From the NCBI RefSeq assembly GCF_003583925.1, contig NZ_QYCN01000005.1, positions 69,562-108,862 on the forward strand: DNA of 39,301 bases. Reading direction: 5' to 3'. This DNA comes from Hymenobacter rubripertinctus. Lineage in GTDB: Bacteria > Bacteroidota > Bacteroidia > Cytophagales > Hymenobacteraceae. The notes under the pieces were generated by a model. The model made no database searches. It was not told the origin of the DNA and saw only the letters and a program-made list of their open reading frames with translations. Shown one piece after another: positions 25,913 to 33,669 of the stretch (its first letter is position 1; each line of letters opens with the position of its first letter). A program made the translations under genes and the position numbers.

Positions 25913-26140
25913 ATGTCCAATTCAACTGCTGGTTTCCCGTCCCTGCCTCCCGACCAGCCCCTGCTCGACCTGCGCGCCCGGGCCGAGCAGCGCCTGCGTC
26001 TGGAGGCCCGCCCCGCCGAAGAGCTTACCCGCACGAAAGCCAGTGGCTGGTGCAGGAGCTGCGGGTGCATCAGGTGGAGCTCGAAGCCCTGAACAAAGAA
26101 GTGCTCGATGCACAGGTCGAGCACTTCTGCCCTTGTTTAA
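25913..26140 (+). pseudogene. Truncated, frameshifted N-terminus of a sensor histidine kinase
   Basis: From ATG 25913 the frame reads SNSTAGFPSLPPDQPLLDLR and RAEQRLRLEARPAEELT, then shifts near 26028-26032. The other frame continues HESQWLVQELRVHQVELEALN, the conserved helix before the first PAS domain of Bacteroidota kinases (E.xxLVxELxVHQxELExQNxEL). The sequence stops resembling coding DNA at about 26140, and no PAS or kinase domain follows. So it is a relic with one indel and a 3' deletion. Confidence 0.7.
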
Positions 26141-26900
26141 AAGTTAAACGGCCATTTGGCGGACGGTCCAGTAGCCACAGAAATTGCGCTAAGGCAGTAA
26201 CGTAACTGGTCTGTTTCAAATTGGCGTGGAAAGCGGTAGCGCGGAGCCGAGTGGCGGTCCAAATGATTGCCTTACTACACTTCCTTCGGACAATATGAAA
26301 TTGGAATAACTCAGCACATTAGCCTGTCTGTGCAGTTATGGCTTTTGCATGCGAAGTACAACCGGCGAAGTATCTGCCCACTCATATGCTGCGAGAGGGA
26401 ATAGCTGAACTGGGCAACTTATGCGACCGTTGGGCGAATGTACCCTTTAGAGGCTACAAATGCGGGGCGCTCTGGTAGCACCAGTAGTAGCCTGTTCTAA
26501 GAAATATTCTATTCTTGGCTCTTCGCTATTGGCTTCTCCAAAAACGGAAGTAAATTATTAAAAAAATAATAATTAGCCTTAACTGAGGCAGAGTGCTATT
26601 TTGGGAATAAGATATCTTTTTGGGACTAATAACCGGTAAAAGACCCATTTAAGACTCTAAATGGGGCGGTAGAATAATGTTGCTATTCCCATTTATAGAA
26701 CTGAAGAAAAATGCAAAACTGCCGGTATATCTTGCCTTAGATTCAGGTCGCTAAGAGCTTGTCCTCGCAACGTCCTACCTATCATATGGGGGGGGGTAGG
26801 CAGCGTGGGCTTGGCAAGCGGCGGACGCGACTGTTGGATTCTCACGCCGAGCCATCGGCACGCATTCCGGCACTTCCGGGATGTTCACTCTCCCCCATCT
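26141..26900. other. AT-rich gap upstream of the ice-binding gene
   Basis: This is the most AT-rich stretch in the window, and it has no supported gene. It contains a tract of nine G (26788-26796) about 105 nt before the ice-binding start. On the minus strand near 26130-26260 a short open stretch resembles a transposase tail only vaguely. The AT-richness may reflect promoter and regulatory DNA or decayed mobile DNA. Confidence 0.5.
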
Positions 26901-29501
26901 ATGAAAACTCTCTATTCCGTCAACCGCGCCCTTGCCAAGGGGGGCGTGCTGCTGGCTGCCTGCCTGTTGCTGGGCTCCCCGGCCAGCGTTGCCCAAGTAG
27001 CTCCCGACCTGGGGGCCGCCAATAGCTTCGCGTTATTCACCGCCGTTGGAGCCTTCAACAACGTCGGGCCGACCGTTATTCAAGGCGACATCGGCACCAA
27101 CGCAGGGGCTTTTAGTGGGTTTCCCCTAGGTGTTGTCACTGGCAACATCCACGTGGCCGATGCCACCTCCACGCAAGCGGCCACGGACGTGCAAACGGCC
27201 TTCGGCTATATGTCAACCATTCCGTGCGTTACGCCGCTGGCCGTGTACGGCGGCACGCCGGCCCAGACGCTGATACCCGGTTCGTACTGCGTGGGCGCGG
27301 CTACTACGCTGGCTGGCACACTAATTCTGGACGGCGGCGGTGACCCCAACGCGAAGTTCTTCCTGCGCGTATCGGGGGCCCTGACGACAGCCGCCAACTC
27401 GGTGGTGCTGACGCAAAACGGGGCCACGCCCGGCAACGTGTACTGGCAGATTGGTGGGCTCGTTACTTTGGGCCAGAACTCCGTGATGCGGGGCACTCTG
27501 CTGGTGGACGGGGCTATCAACATGATTCAAGGCGCCAGCCTGATAGGCCGTGGCCTCTCGCGCGGTGGTGCCGTGACCATTGATACCAACACGGCCAGCC
27601 TGCCCGGCGCGGTTGTAACCGGCACGTTTTGGCTGGGTAACCCGCTCGGCACCGGTACGACTGATTGGTTCACACCGGGCAACTGGTCAAACGGGGTTCC
27701 CACGAGCCTGCTCGATGCGACCGTTCCTGCTAATACGGCCCCCTATCCGGTCATTGCCAGCGGCAACGCCCTGGCTAACGGCCTCACGCTCGGCACCGGT
27801 GCCCGCCTGACGATGAACGGCGGCACGCTGGACCTGAAAGCCAGCCTGAGCAACAGCGGCACGTTCAGCGCTACGGCCGGTACTACCACCCTGAGCGGCA
27901 CCAGCCCGCAGGTAGTGGGCGGCAGCGGCAGCACCCAGTTCTGGAGCTTGCGCATCGCCAATACGGCCGGGGCATTCCAAACCAGTGCCGTGAGCGTTCA
28001 TGGCGTACTAGCCCCGGCCAGCGGCGACCTGAACACCAACGGCCAGACGCTGACGCTGCTTTCGGACGCCACGGGCACGGCTATGGTCGTCGACAATGGG
28101 ACGGGCACCATCAACGGCAACGCCACCATGCAGCGCTATATCGACCCGAGCCTGAACGCCGGGCTGGGCTACCGCCACTACAGCTCGCCGGTGCAGGCCA
28201 CTACGATCAATGACCTGGCTACTGCCGGCTTTACGCCCGTCATCAATCCGGCCTACAACACAGCCGCCAACCCGGGCAGCACCACGCCTTTCCCTACCGT
28301 GTACGGCTACGACGAGGCCCGCCTGACCAGCGCCAACGCCCTGACCAGTGACTTTAATTTCGGCTACTTCTCGCCCGCTGCGCTGACCAACACCCTGGTG
28401 CCTGGTCGCGGCTACACGGTCAACCTGGCCGCCAGCGAAACGGTGGATCTGACCGGTACGCTCTCCACCGGCACTGTGCCAGTTGGAGCCCTCTCGCGCG
28501 GCCAGCAGGCCAACGCCGGCTGGCAGCTGCTGGGTAACCCCTACCCGGCCCCCCTCGATTGGAACGTGGCCCGTACCGGCCTGCCCACCGGCGTAATTGA
28601 CGCCATCTACACCCATAAGTCGAGCAGCCAGTACGCCGGCACCTACCAGTTCTACCAGAACGGTTTCGGCACACTGCCCGGTGGCCTCATCCCGGCCATG
28701 CAGGGCTTCTTCCTGCGCGTGAGCCAGAACGTACCCAGCTTCAGCTTCCAGAACAGCTGGCGCGTAACGAGCTATCAGAACCCGACCTTCAACCGCGGGG
28801 CAGCCGACACCCGGCCCGCCGTGCAGCTGGACCTGGTGGATGCGCAGGGCACCCACGAGCCAACCTTTGTTTACTTTGAAGCCGGCGCTACCACCGGCCG
28901 CGACGACCACTACGACGCCGAGAAGCTGCCCAACACTACGGGCCTGAACCTGGCCTCGATAGCCGCTACCGGCGAGGCGCTGGCCGTCAATGGCCTGCCC
29001 GTGCTGAGCAGTGCCGCCGTAATCGTACCGCTGACGGTGGATGTGCCCCAGGCCGGGCGCTTCGCCATCTCGGCCCCCAGCTTGGCTAACCTGCCGACCT
29101 CCACGCTCGTGGAGCTGGTCGACAACCTCACCGGCACCCGCCACGACCTGCGCCAGCTATCGGCCGCCGGCTATGCCTTCTCCACCGACAGCCGCCGCGT
29201 GGCCGGCCGCTTCGTGCTCAACCTGCGGCCCAACGCGGTGCTGGCCTCGGGTTCGGCCGCACTGGCCGCCCAGGTGCGGGCTTACCCCAACCCGGCTCAG
29301 GGCCAGCTCACCATCAGCCGCCCGGCGGGCGCCGCGGCCTCGGCCGTGCTGCTCAACGGCATTGGCCAGCAGCTGCGCACGCTGGCGCTGCCCACCACCG
29401 AAACTACGCTTAACCTCCAGGGCCTGCCCAGCGGCGTGTACGCCTTGCGCGTAACGCTGGCCGGCGGCCAGACCGTGGTGCAACGCGTGGTAGTGCAGTA
29501 A
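26901..29501 (+). CDS. Secreted ice-binding protein (DUF3494) with T9SS sorting domain
   Basis: This 866-residue protein starts at ATG 26901; an open frame upstream to 26805 lacks a signal. A signal peptide (about 1-29, ending ASVAQ) is followed by a DUF3494 ice-binding beta-helix (about 30-230): ANSFALFTAVGAFNNVGPT, GDIGTNAGAFSGFP, GNVYWQIGGLVTLGQNS, IQGASLIGRGLSRGGAVTID. A strand-rich passenger region follows (about 240-780). The C-terminal 75 residues are a type A T9SS domain (VRAYPNPAQGQLTISRP to VVVQ) that sends it across the outer membrane. Related proteins bind ice and prevent recrystallisation in cold-adapted bacteria. Ice binding is inferred from the family. It is followed by a terminator. 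Confidence 0.93.
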   Translation: MKTLYSVNRALAKGGVLLAACLLLGSPASVAQVAPDLGAANSFALFTAVGAFNNVGPTVIQGDIGTNAGAFSGFPLGVVTGNIHVADATSTQAATDVQTAFGYMSTIPCVTPLAVYGGTPAQTLIPGSYCVGAATTLAGTLILDGGGDPNAKFFLRVSGALTTAANSVVLTQNGATPGNVYWQIGGLVTLGQNSVMRGTLLVDGAINMIQGASLIGRGLSRGGAVTIDTNTASLPGAVVTGTFWLGNPLGTGTTDWFTPGNWSNGVPTSLLDATVPANTAPYPVIASGNALANGLTLGTGARLTMNGGTLDLKASLSNSGTFSATAGTTTLSGTSPQVVGGSGSTQFWSLRIANTAGAFQTSAVSVHGVLAPASGDLNTNGQTLTLLSDATGTAMVVDNGTGTINGNATMQRYIDPSLNAGLGYRHYSSPVQATTINDLATAGFTPVINPAYNTAANPGSTTPFPTVYGYDEARLTSANALTSDFNFGYFSPAALTNTLVPGRGYTVNLAASETVDLTGTLSTGTVPVGALSRGQQANAGWQLLGNPYPAPLDWNVARTGLPTGVIDAIYTHKSSSQYAGTYQFYQNGFGTLPGGLIPAMQGFFLRVSQNVPSFSFQNSWRVTSYQNPTFNRGAADTRPAVQLDLVDAQGTHEPTFVYFEAGATTGRDDHYDAEKLPNTTGLNLASIAATGEALAVNGLPVLSSAAVIVPLTVDVPQAGRFAISAPSLANLPTSTLVELVDNLTGTRHDLRQLSAAGYAFSTDSRRVAGRFVLNLRPNAVLASGSAALAAQVRAYPNPAQGQLTISRPAGAAASAVLLNGIGQQLRTLALPTTETTLNLQGLPSGVYALRVTLAGGQTVVQRVVVQ

Positions 29502-29508
29502 AGCAATG

Positions 29509-29565
29509 CCCCCCAGGTCCGGCCACCCCCGCAGTGGCCGGGCCCCTGGGCGAGGCTTTTTCCCT
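29509..29565 (+). terminator. Terminator after the ice-binding gene
   Basis: GGCCAC (29521-29526) pairs with GTGGCC (29534-29539), extended by CCCAGG on the left and CCTGGG on the right with a short internal bulge, then a T-run (about 29557-29561). It separates the ice-binding gene from the exosortase unit. Confidence 0.75.
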
Positions 29566-29591
29566 CAATTTTTTCTTTAAAACCTTCTGCT

Positions 29592-29792
29592 ATGCGTTTC
29601 TTCTTTCTACTCTTGCCCCTGCTGCTGGTGAGCACCGCTTTACTGGCTCAGGGCCCGGGGCCTGGCGGGCCGATTCCCAACCAGCCCAACCAGCCCACGG
29701 CCGTGCCCATTGACGGCGGGGCCAGTCTGCTACTGGCTGCCGGCGCCGCTTACGGCCTCAAGCGCCTGCGTCAGCACCGGGCGCGCAAATAA
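29592..29792 (+). CDS. PID-CTERM exosortase substrate, very short
   Basis: This protein has 66 residues. A signal peptide (about 1-20, RFFFLLLPLLLVSTALLAQ) is followed by a stretch of about 20 residues rich in G, P, N and Q (GPGPGGPIPNQPNQPTA). It ends in the PID-CTERM sorting signal: VPIDGG, a hydrophobic helix and a basic tail KRLRQHRARK. That tripartite end is read by an exosortase, here the next gene. After both cleavages the mature product would be only about 25 residues, much shorter than usual substrates. A strong terminator follows. Its biological role is unknown. Confidence 0.88.
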   Translation: MRFFFLLLPLLLVSTALLAQGPGPGGPIPNQPNQPTAVPIDGGASLLLAAGAAYGLKRLRQHRARK

Positions 29793-29813
29793 CCCCTTCT
29801 TTACCTTTACTCT

Positions 29814-29847
29814 CCGGGCCGATGTCAATGCATCGGCCCGGCGTGTT
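29814..29847 (+). terminator. Intrinsic terminator/attenuator between substrate and exosortase
   Basis: A perfect 11-bp stem (29814-29824 with 29831-29841) with a 6-nt loop is followed by a T-rich tail. It lies between the PID-CTERM gene and the exosortase gene and contains the upstream ATG 29822. This argues for the later exosortase start at 29870. Partial read-through would give more substrate than enzyme. Confidence 0.85.
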
Positions 29848-29869
29848 TTCCTTATTTGTATGTAATCGT

Positions 29870-30430
29870 ATGCTTTCCTCCCCGATTATCCATTCGGCCC
29901 GGCAGTGGCTGGCGGCCCGGCCGCAAGTGCAGTTTCTGCTGCTGGCCGCCGGCTTCTATGCCCTGTGGGTGCTGATTTACGAGCAGGGCCTGGAGCCCGC
30001 TGGCAACCTCGATGATGCCCTGTCGGCCAACCTGGCGGTGGCAGCGGCCGGGCTGTTAAAGTTAGTAGGCGTGGCCGCCGGTACTGACCCGGCCGCACCG
30101 ACCACCGTGACGATGTTCGGGCAGGCGGCCGTGTACGTGGGCAACCCCTGCAACGGGCTGGTGCTCTACGCCCTGTTTGCGGGCTTCGTGCTGGCCTACC
30201 CCGGCAGCGGTCGGCGTCGGCTGTGGTTTATTCCGCTGGGCTTGGCCGTCATCTACGGCATTAACGTGCTGCGCATTGCCGCGCTGGCCATCAACCACAC
30301 CTACTGGTACCACACGGTCGAGTTCAACCACCACTACACCTTCACCTTTGTGGCCTACGGGGCCATTCTGGTACTCTGGCACCAGTGGGTGCGGCCCCAG
30401 GTTGCCCTTACAGCGGTAGCGCATGGCTAG
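29870..30430 (+). CDS. xrtX: Exosortase, XrtX type
   Basis: This 186-residue polytopic membrane protease/transpeptidase recognises the PID-CTERM tail. The catalytic trio of the exosortase/archaeosortase family is visible: Cys94 in GNPCNGLVLY, Arg135 in INVLRIAAL and His154/155 in EFNHHYTFTF. About six hydrophobic segments surround them. ATG 29870 was chosen over 29822 because the latter sits in a terminator stem. The gene overlaps the next by 8 nt, and a substrate gene precedes it. The location is the inner membrane. The XrtX subtype rests on the trio arrangement with PID-CTERM and the downstream partner. Confidence 0.88.
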   Translation: MLSSPIIHSARQWLAARPQVQFLLLAAGFYALWVLIYEQGLEPAGNLDDALSANLAVAAAGLLKLVGVAAGTDPAAPTTVTMFGQAAVYVGNPCNGLVLYALFAGFVLAYPGSGRRRLWFIPLGLAVIYGINVLRIAALAINHTYWYHTVEFNHHYTFTFVAYGAILVLWHQWVRPQVALTAVAHG

Positions 30431-30935
30431 GGTGGGGGTAGAAAGCCGGCCCGCACCGACACCAATCGTGCCGGCCGCGGCGACTACCAACCGGCTGAGC
30501 TCCGGACGGCTCGTGGTGGCATTGGCGCTCGGGCTTACTTTGTTCGGGCTAGGCCAGTTTGATGAGCCGGTGTTTGCGGTGCTTACCCGCACCTGGCAGG
30601 CCGTGCTCGGCGGGTTGGGTCCGGTGGCCCAGAAGCTGGTGCAGCCCTCGGGTCTGAGCACCCACGGCGTGGTAGTGGGCCTTAGCTACCGTCTGCTCTA
30701 CATGCTGGTGAGTATTGGGTTACTGCATGTGCTGCTACGAGGTCGCCATACCCGCGCCATTGGGCTGGGTTACGGACTGGCTTTTAGCCTGAGCCTGGCG
30801 CTGCTGCTGCTCGGCCAGCAGGCCGGCTGGCCATTGGCGTCGGTGCAGGGCCATCGGCTCATGGATTTGATTAGTTCGCCGCTGGCCCTGCTGTTGCTCT
30901 ACGGGCTGGTATTGCTGCGTCGGGCTAAACGCTAG
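30423..30935 (+). CDS. XrtX-associated membrane protein
   Basis: This 170-residue protein has about four hydrophobic segments (35-55, 85-105, 115-135, 150-165) after a soluble A/P/T-rich start. It begins at ATG 30423, 8 nt inside the exosortase gene, so the two are translationally coupled. In Bacteroidota a small membrane protein commonly accompanies XrtX, and this matches in size, position and topology. Residue pattern GLSYRLLYMLVSIGLLHVLL is typical of that partner. Its biochemical role is not established. Confidence 0.82.
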   Translation: MARVGVESRPAPTPIVPAAATTNRLSSGRLVVALALGLTLFGLGQFDEPVFAVLTRTWQAVLGGLGPVAQKLVQPSGLSTHGVVVGLSYRLLYMLVSIGLLHVLLRGRHTRAIGLGYGLAFSLSLALLLLGQQAGWPLASVQGHRLMDLISSPLALLLLYGLVLLRRAKR

Positions 30936-31284
30936 AGCCATTTGAAACAATGTGGGCTATTGCATAACAATGCGGAGCAATATTCGGAGCAAACTTCTGT
31001 AACTGGCAACGCTAACGGCTCACTTAGCCGTAGGGGCTTAGCGTAAGCGGCTCTACGGCTAAGTGAGCCGAGTCTATTCTTAGAAAGCCTTCCCCGCAAG
31101 AGTAGGGGAGGGCTTTCTAGTGAATGACAGAGGACGGAGGGCAGAGCGGCTACTTTACGCTTACCTGCCCGAATGCTGTCTGGCAGCGCAACTAGTCACT
31201 TCTCTAAAGAAGGGGGAGACTGCTGATTTGTATGAAGCGAGGAGAAGGGGCTGAAAGGACCGGGCGCACAGATGTAAATTCCAA
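30936..31284. other. Gap with two hairpins, no gene
   Basis: A 17-bp perfect inverted repeat (31016-31032 with 31054-31070) contains a smaller hairpin in its loop (31036-31048). A second stem (31081-31095 with 31105-31119, one wobble) resembles a terminator and probably ends the exosortase transcript. No gene is supported in the remainder. Confidence 0.65.
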
Positions 31285-31836
31285 ATGCGACTTTTGGGCT
31301 ACGTTTTTAACCAAGGCCCATTCCGCGCCGGGCTGGCCGCCGCCACTGCGCAGGCCCTGTACCAGGACCTGTTCGACGCCGCCCCGGTCGCCTTGCTCAC
31401 GCTCGATGCCGAAGGCGTGCTGGCCCACATCAACCACCGCGCCGCGCAGCTGCTGGAAACCACCGTGGCGCGCCTGACGGGCCGGCGGTTCCTGCAGTTC
31501 GTGGCCCCCGCCGGCCGCGACGACTTTCAGCGCTTCTTCCACCACTGCCTCGGCCAGCAGCACCTGCAACGGGCCCCAGTGCCCTTGCTCCCCGAGGCGG
31601 GCACCAGTTTCACGGTCCATTTGGTTGGCGGGTCCTCCCGCACGCCCTCCGGCCTCCTACTGGTGCGCTTTACCCTGGCCCGCGCCGGGGCCCGCGTGCC
31701 CGAGTGGAACAGCCGCGAGGCCGCGGGCGGACTTGCCCACCCCAGGCGCGCGGCCCCGCCTTCGGAAATCCCCGGCCTTTCCAGACCACCCCCGGCTTTT
31801 CGCCGTACGCTTGTCCGGGAGCTCCCCCACCAGTAA
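31285..31836 (+). CDS. PAS-domain protein
   Basis: This protein has 183 residues. One PAS domain spans about 25-130: YQDLFDAAPVALLTLDAEGV, LAHINHRAAQLLETTVARLTG, and a strand-rich end with VHLVGGSS, LVRFTLARAG. The last 45 residues are proline- and arginine-rich without a domain. There is no kinase or output domain. The stop lies 8 nt before the CheB-like gene, so the two are likely one operon: a PAS sensor with a CheB methylesterase. PAS-CheB-kinase combinations regulate sensory adaptation in other bacteria. Confidence 0.8.
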   Translation: MRLLGYVFNQGPFRAGLAAATAQALYQDLFDAAPVALLTLDAEGVLAHINHRAAQLLETTVARLTGRRFLQFVAPAGRDDFQRFFHHCLGQQHLQRAPVPLLPEAGTSFTVHLVGGSSRTPSGLLLVRFTLARAGARVPEWNSREAAGGLAHPRRAAPPSEIPGLSRPPPAFRRTLVRELPHQ

Positions 31837-31844
31837 CGAAGCCT

Positions 31845-32909
31845 ATGGCCGCGAAAACCAACGGAACAACCAAGCGTCAACGCCGGGATATTGTCGTCAT
31901 CGGGGCCTCGGCCGGGGGCGTCACGGCGCTGCTGGCGCTGGTCAAAACCCTGCCCGCCGATTTTCCGGCCCCCATTTTCGTGGTGCAGCACGTCGGGGCC
32001 GATTCGCAGAGCATCCTGCCCGAGCTGCTCAGCCACGTCTCGGCCCTGCCGGCGAAGCACCCGCAGGATGGGGAAACCATCCGGCCCGGCGTGATTTATG
32101 TCGCCAAGCCCGACCACCATCTGCTGGTGGAGGACGATACGGTGCTCGTCACCCGCGGCCCCAAGGAAAACCGGTTCCGGCCCAGCATTGACGCGCTGTT
32201 TCGTTCGGCGGCCTACACCTTCGGCCCCCGCGTGATTGGCGTGGTGCTCACCGGCTACCTCGACGACGGCACGTCCGGCCTCTGGAGCGTGCAGCGCATG
32301 GGCGGGCTGGCCGTGGTGCAGGACCCCCACGATGCCCAGCAGCCCGCCATGCCCGAAAATGCCCTGCAATTCGTCGCGGCCGATTATGTGGTGCCCCTGG
32401 CCGAGCTCGGCTCCCTGCTGGTGCGCCTCACCCTGGAGCCGGCCCCCGCGAAAACCCGCCTGCCCGCCGCGGAACGGGAGCTGCTCCAAATGGAACTGAC
32501 CATTGCCAAGCAGGGCGGGGCCTTCGAGCTGGGCATCATCGACCAGGGCAAGCTCACGCCCTTCACCTGCCCCGACTGCCACGGTGCCCTCACCCAGCTC
32601 ATCGAGGGCAAGCTCATTCGCTACCGCTGCCACACCGGCCACGCCTACACCGTCAGCGCGCTGCTGGGCGAAGTCACGGCCTCGGTCGAAAGTATGCTCT
32701 ACCAGTCTATGCGTGGGCTCGAAGAAACCAAGATGCTGCTGCAGAACATGGCCGAGTATTTTGCCAAAGACCAGCAGGCCGAGGTGGCCGCGCTGTTTTT
32801 CCGGAAAGCCGAGCACGCTGGCCAGCAGGCCCGCGTGGTCCACGAATCCATCCTGCAGCAGGAAGCCCTCAGCGGCGATTTGCAATTCCAGCAAAAAGAG
32901 CTGCGCTAA
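31845..32909 (+). CDS. cheB: CheB-type protein-glutamate methylesterase without receiver, with zinc-ribbon tail
   Basis: This protein has 354 residues. The catalytic CheB domain (about 12-195) has Ser22 in GASAGG, His49 in VVQHVG and Asp140 in GYLDDGTSG. It would remove methyl esters from receptor glutamates or act as a deamidase. The usual N-terminal receiver domain is absent, so activity is not switched by phosphorylation in the normal way. A C-terminal extension (about 238-354) carries CPDCHG and RCHTGHAY, a zinc-ribbon-like set (C242, C245, C262, H263 or H266), then a coiled coil. ATG 31845 is preferred to the upstream open frame, which overlaps the PAS gene. No CheR or receptor is near. 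Confidence 0.9.
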   Translation: MAAKTNGTTKRQRRDIVVIGASAGGVTALLALVKTLPADFPAPIFVVQHVGADSQSILPELLSHVSALPAKHPQDGETIRPGVIYVAKPDHHLLVEDDTVLVTRGPKENRFRPSIDALFRSAAYTFGPRVIGVVLTGYLDDGTSGLWSVQRMGGLAVVQDPHDAQQPAMPENALQFVAADYVVPLAELGSLLVRLTLEPAPAKTRLPAAERELLQMELTIAKQGGAFELGIIDQGKLTPFTCPDCHGALTQLIEGKLIRYRCHTGHAYTVSALLGEVTASVESMLYQSMRGLEETKMLLQNMAEYFAKDQQAEVAALFFRKAEHAGQQARVVHESILQQEALSGDLQFQQKELR

Positions 32910-32915
32910 CCCGCC

Positions 32916-32960
32916 CGCCTCTCCCGCCTCTCCCGCCCACTCCGCCCACTCCGCCCGCCG
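32916..32960. repeat. 9-bp microsatellite-like tandem repeat
   Basis: Two copies of CGCCTCTCC (32916-32933) and two of CGCCCACTC (32934-32951) are followed by a related unit (32952-32960). It lies just after the cheB stop. Copy number could vary between strains. Confidence 0.85.
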
Positions 32961-33080
32961 GAGCAACCGGCTTGTTTGGCGCTTGTCTCGGGCTGCGCCG
33001 CCGCTTGCTGGCCGGTGGTCAGCAGGTAGCGGCATCGGCTCCCGGCCCGCTTCGGCGGCGGAATCCAGCCCTGCGGTTGG

Positions 33081-33091
33081 CCCCCCCCCCC
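33081..33091. repeat. Homopolymer C11 tract
   Basis: Eleven consecutive C residues lie about 68 nt before the start of the 71-residue gene at 33159. Such tracts slip during replication and can change promoter spacing. Confidence 0.9.
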
Positions 33092-33158
33092 AGGTTTATT
33101 CGGCAGAAATGCCGCTTGTTCAGCTTGTGGTTGCCGCCCGCCGTGCTGAATTTTAGGG

Positions 33159-33374
33159 ATGTTTAGCTTCCTCGCCCACTGGCTCGGCCAGCAGTCCTCC
33201 CTGCCGGCTACCGAAGCCGGCCGCCGCCGGCTGGTCAACGGTGCCCTGCACCAGACCCGCCACACCCCGCGGGCCCCGCGGCCCTACGAGCGCATGCTGC
33301 TCGACCAGTTCGTGCGCGGCAACCTCACAATTGCTCAGGTACTGGCCCACCTGGCGGCTCAAGAGTACGAGTAA
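33159..33374 (+). CDS. Small hypothetical protein
   Basis: This 71-residue protein starts at ATG 33159. The second half reads RPYERMLLDQFVRGNLTIAQVLAHL, a helical pattern (xxLLxxFVRGxLTxxQVLAxL) that I associate with small proteins of Hymenobacter-like genomes. There is no signal peptide or membrane segment. Its 3' end overlaps the minus-strand gene at 33325-33552 by 50 nt. Function unknown. Confidence 0.6.
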   Translation: MFSFLAHWLGQQSSLPATEAGRRRLVNGALHQTRHTPRAPRPYERMLLDQFVRGNLTIAQVLAHLAAQEYE

Positions 33375-33552
33375 GCGCTTGGGCCGCGTGGTGCACCGCA
33401 CAAAAGGAGCACTCCGCCCGCCCCGCCGGAATGACCAGCATGCGGAAGCAGGGCGCAATACTGCGCGCCACCGGGCACTCGGGGTGCGAGTGGTATACGT
33501 CTGCCCGGCCAATGCCCCGGACAATAGCATAAAATGGATAGCCAACCTCCAT
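33325..33552 (-). CDS. Small conserved hypothetical protein with His/Cys motif
   Basis: This 75-residue protein starts at ATG 33552. Its first 52 residues read as a compact domain: YPFYAIVRGIGRADVYHSHP, ECPVARSIAPCFR and a CSFC pair, hinting at a metal site of two His/Cys pairs. The last 23 residues overlap the convergent gene at 33159-33374 and may be an extension. Function unknown. Confidence 0.6.
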   Translation of the reverse strand: MEVGYPFYAIVRGIGRADVYHSHPECPVARSIAPCFRMLVIPAGRAECSFCAVHHAAQALTRTLEPPGGPVPEQL

Positions 33553-33669
33553 CGATAGCTCAACGGTAGCGCAGCCATAAGGTTGAAAATGGGAGGCCTG
33601 AGACGGCCCTGGCCGCGCCCGGCATGCGCTTTCGCAAATGGCCTTTACCTCCTTGGGCAGCCCGGGTGG

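Noticed and set aside
26130..26260. Possible transposase tail on the minus strand
   Set aside because: Only about 30 residues with a vague hydrophobic pattern; no catalytic motif or terminal repeats.
29822..29869. Earlier start of the exosortase
   Set aside because: The ATG is inside a terminator stem and the extra residues are not part of the fold.
31704..31844. N-terminal extension of CheB
   Set aside because: It overlaps the PAS gene in another frame and contains no receiver domain; ATG 31845 begins the conserved domain lead-in.
31527..33035. 502-residue minus-strand frame opposite the PAS and CheB genes
   Set aside because: The plus-strand CheB has complete catalytic residues; the antisense frame is a GC-codon shadow.
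33552..33580. tRNA-like D-arm sequence (ATAGCTCAACGGTAGCGC)
   Set aside because: No anticodon stem, TpsiC arm or acceptor complement follows, so it is a chance match or at most a tiny remnant.
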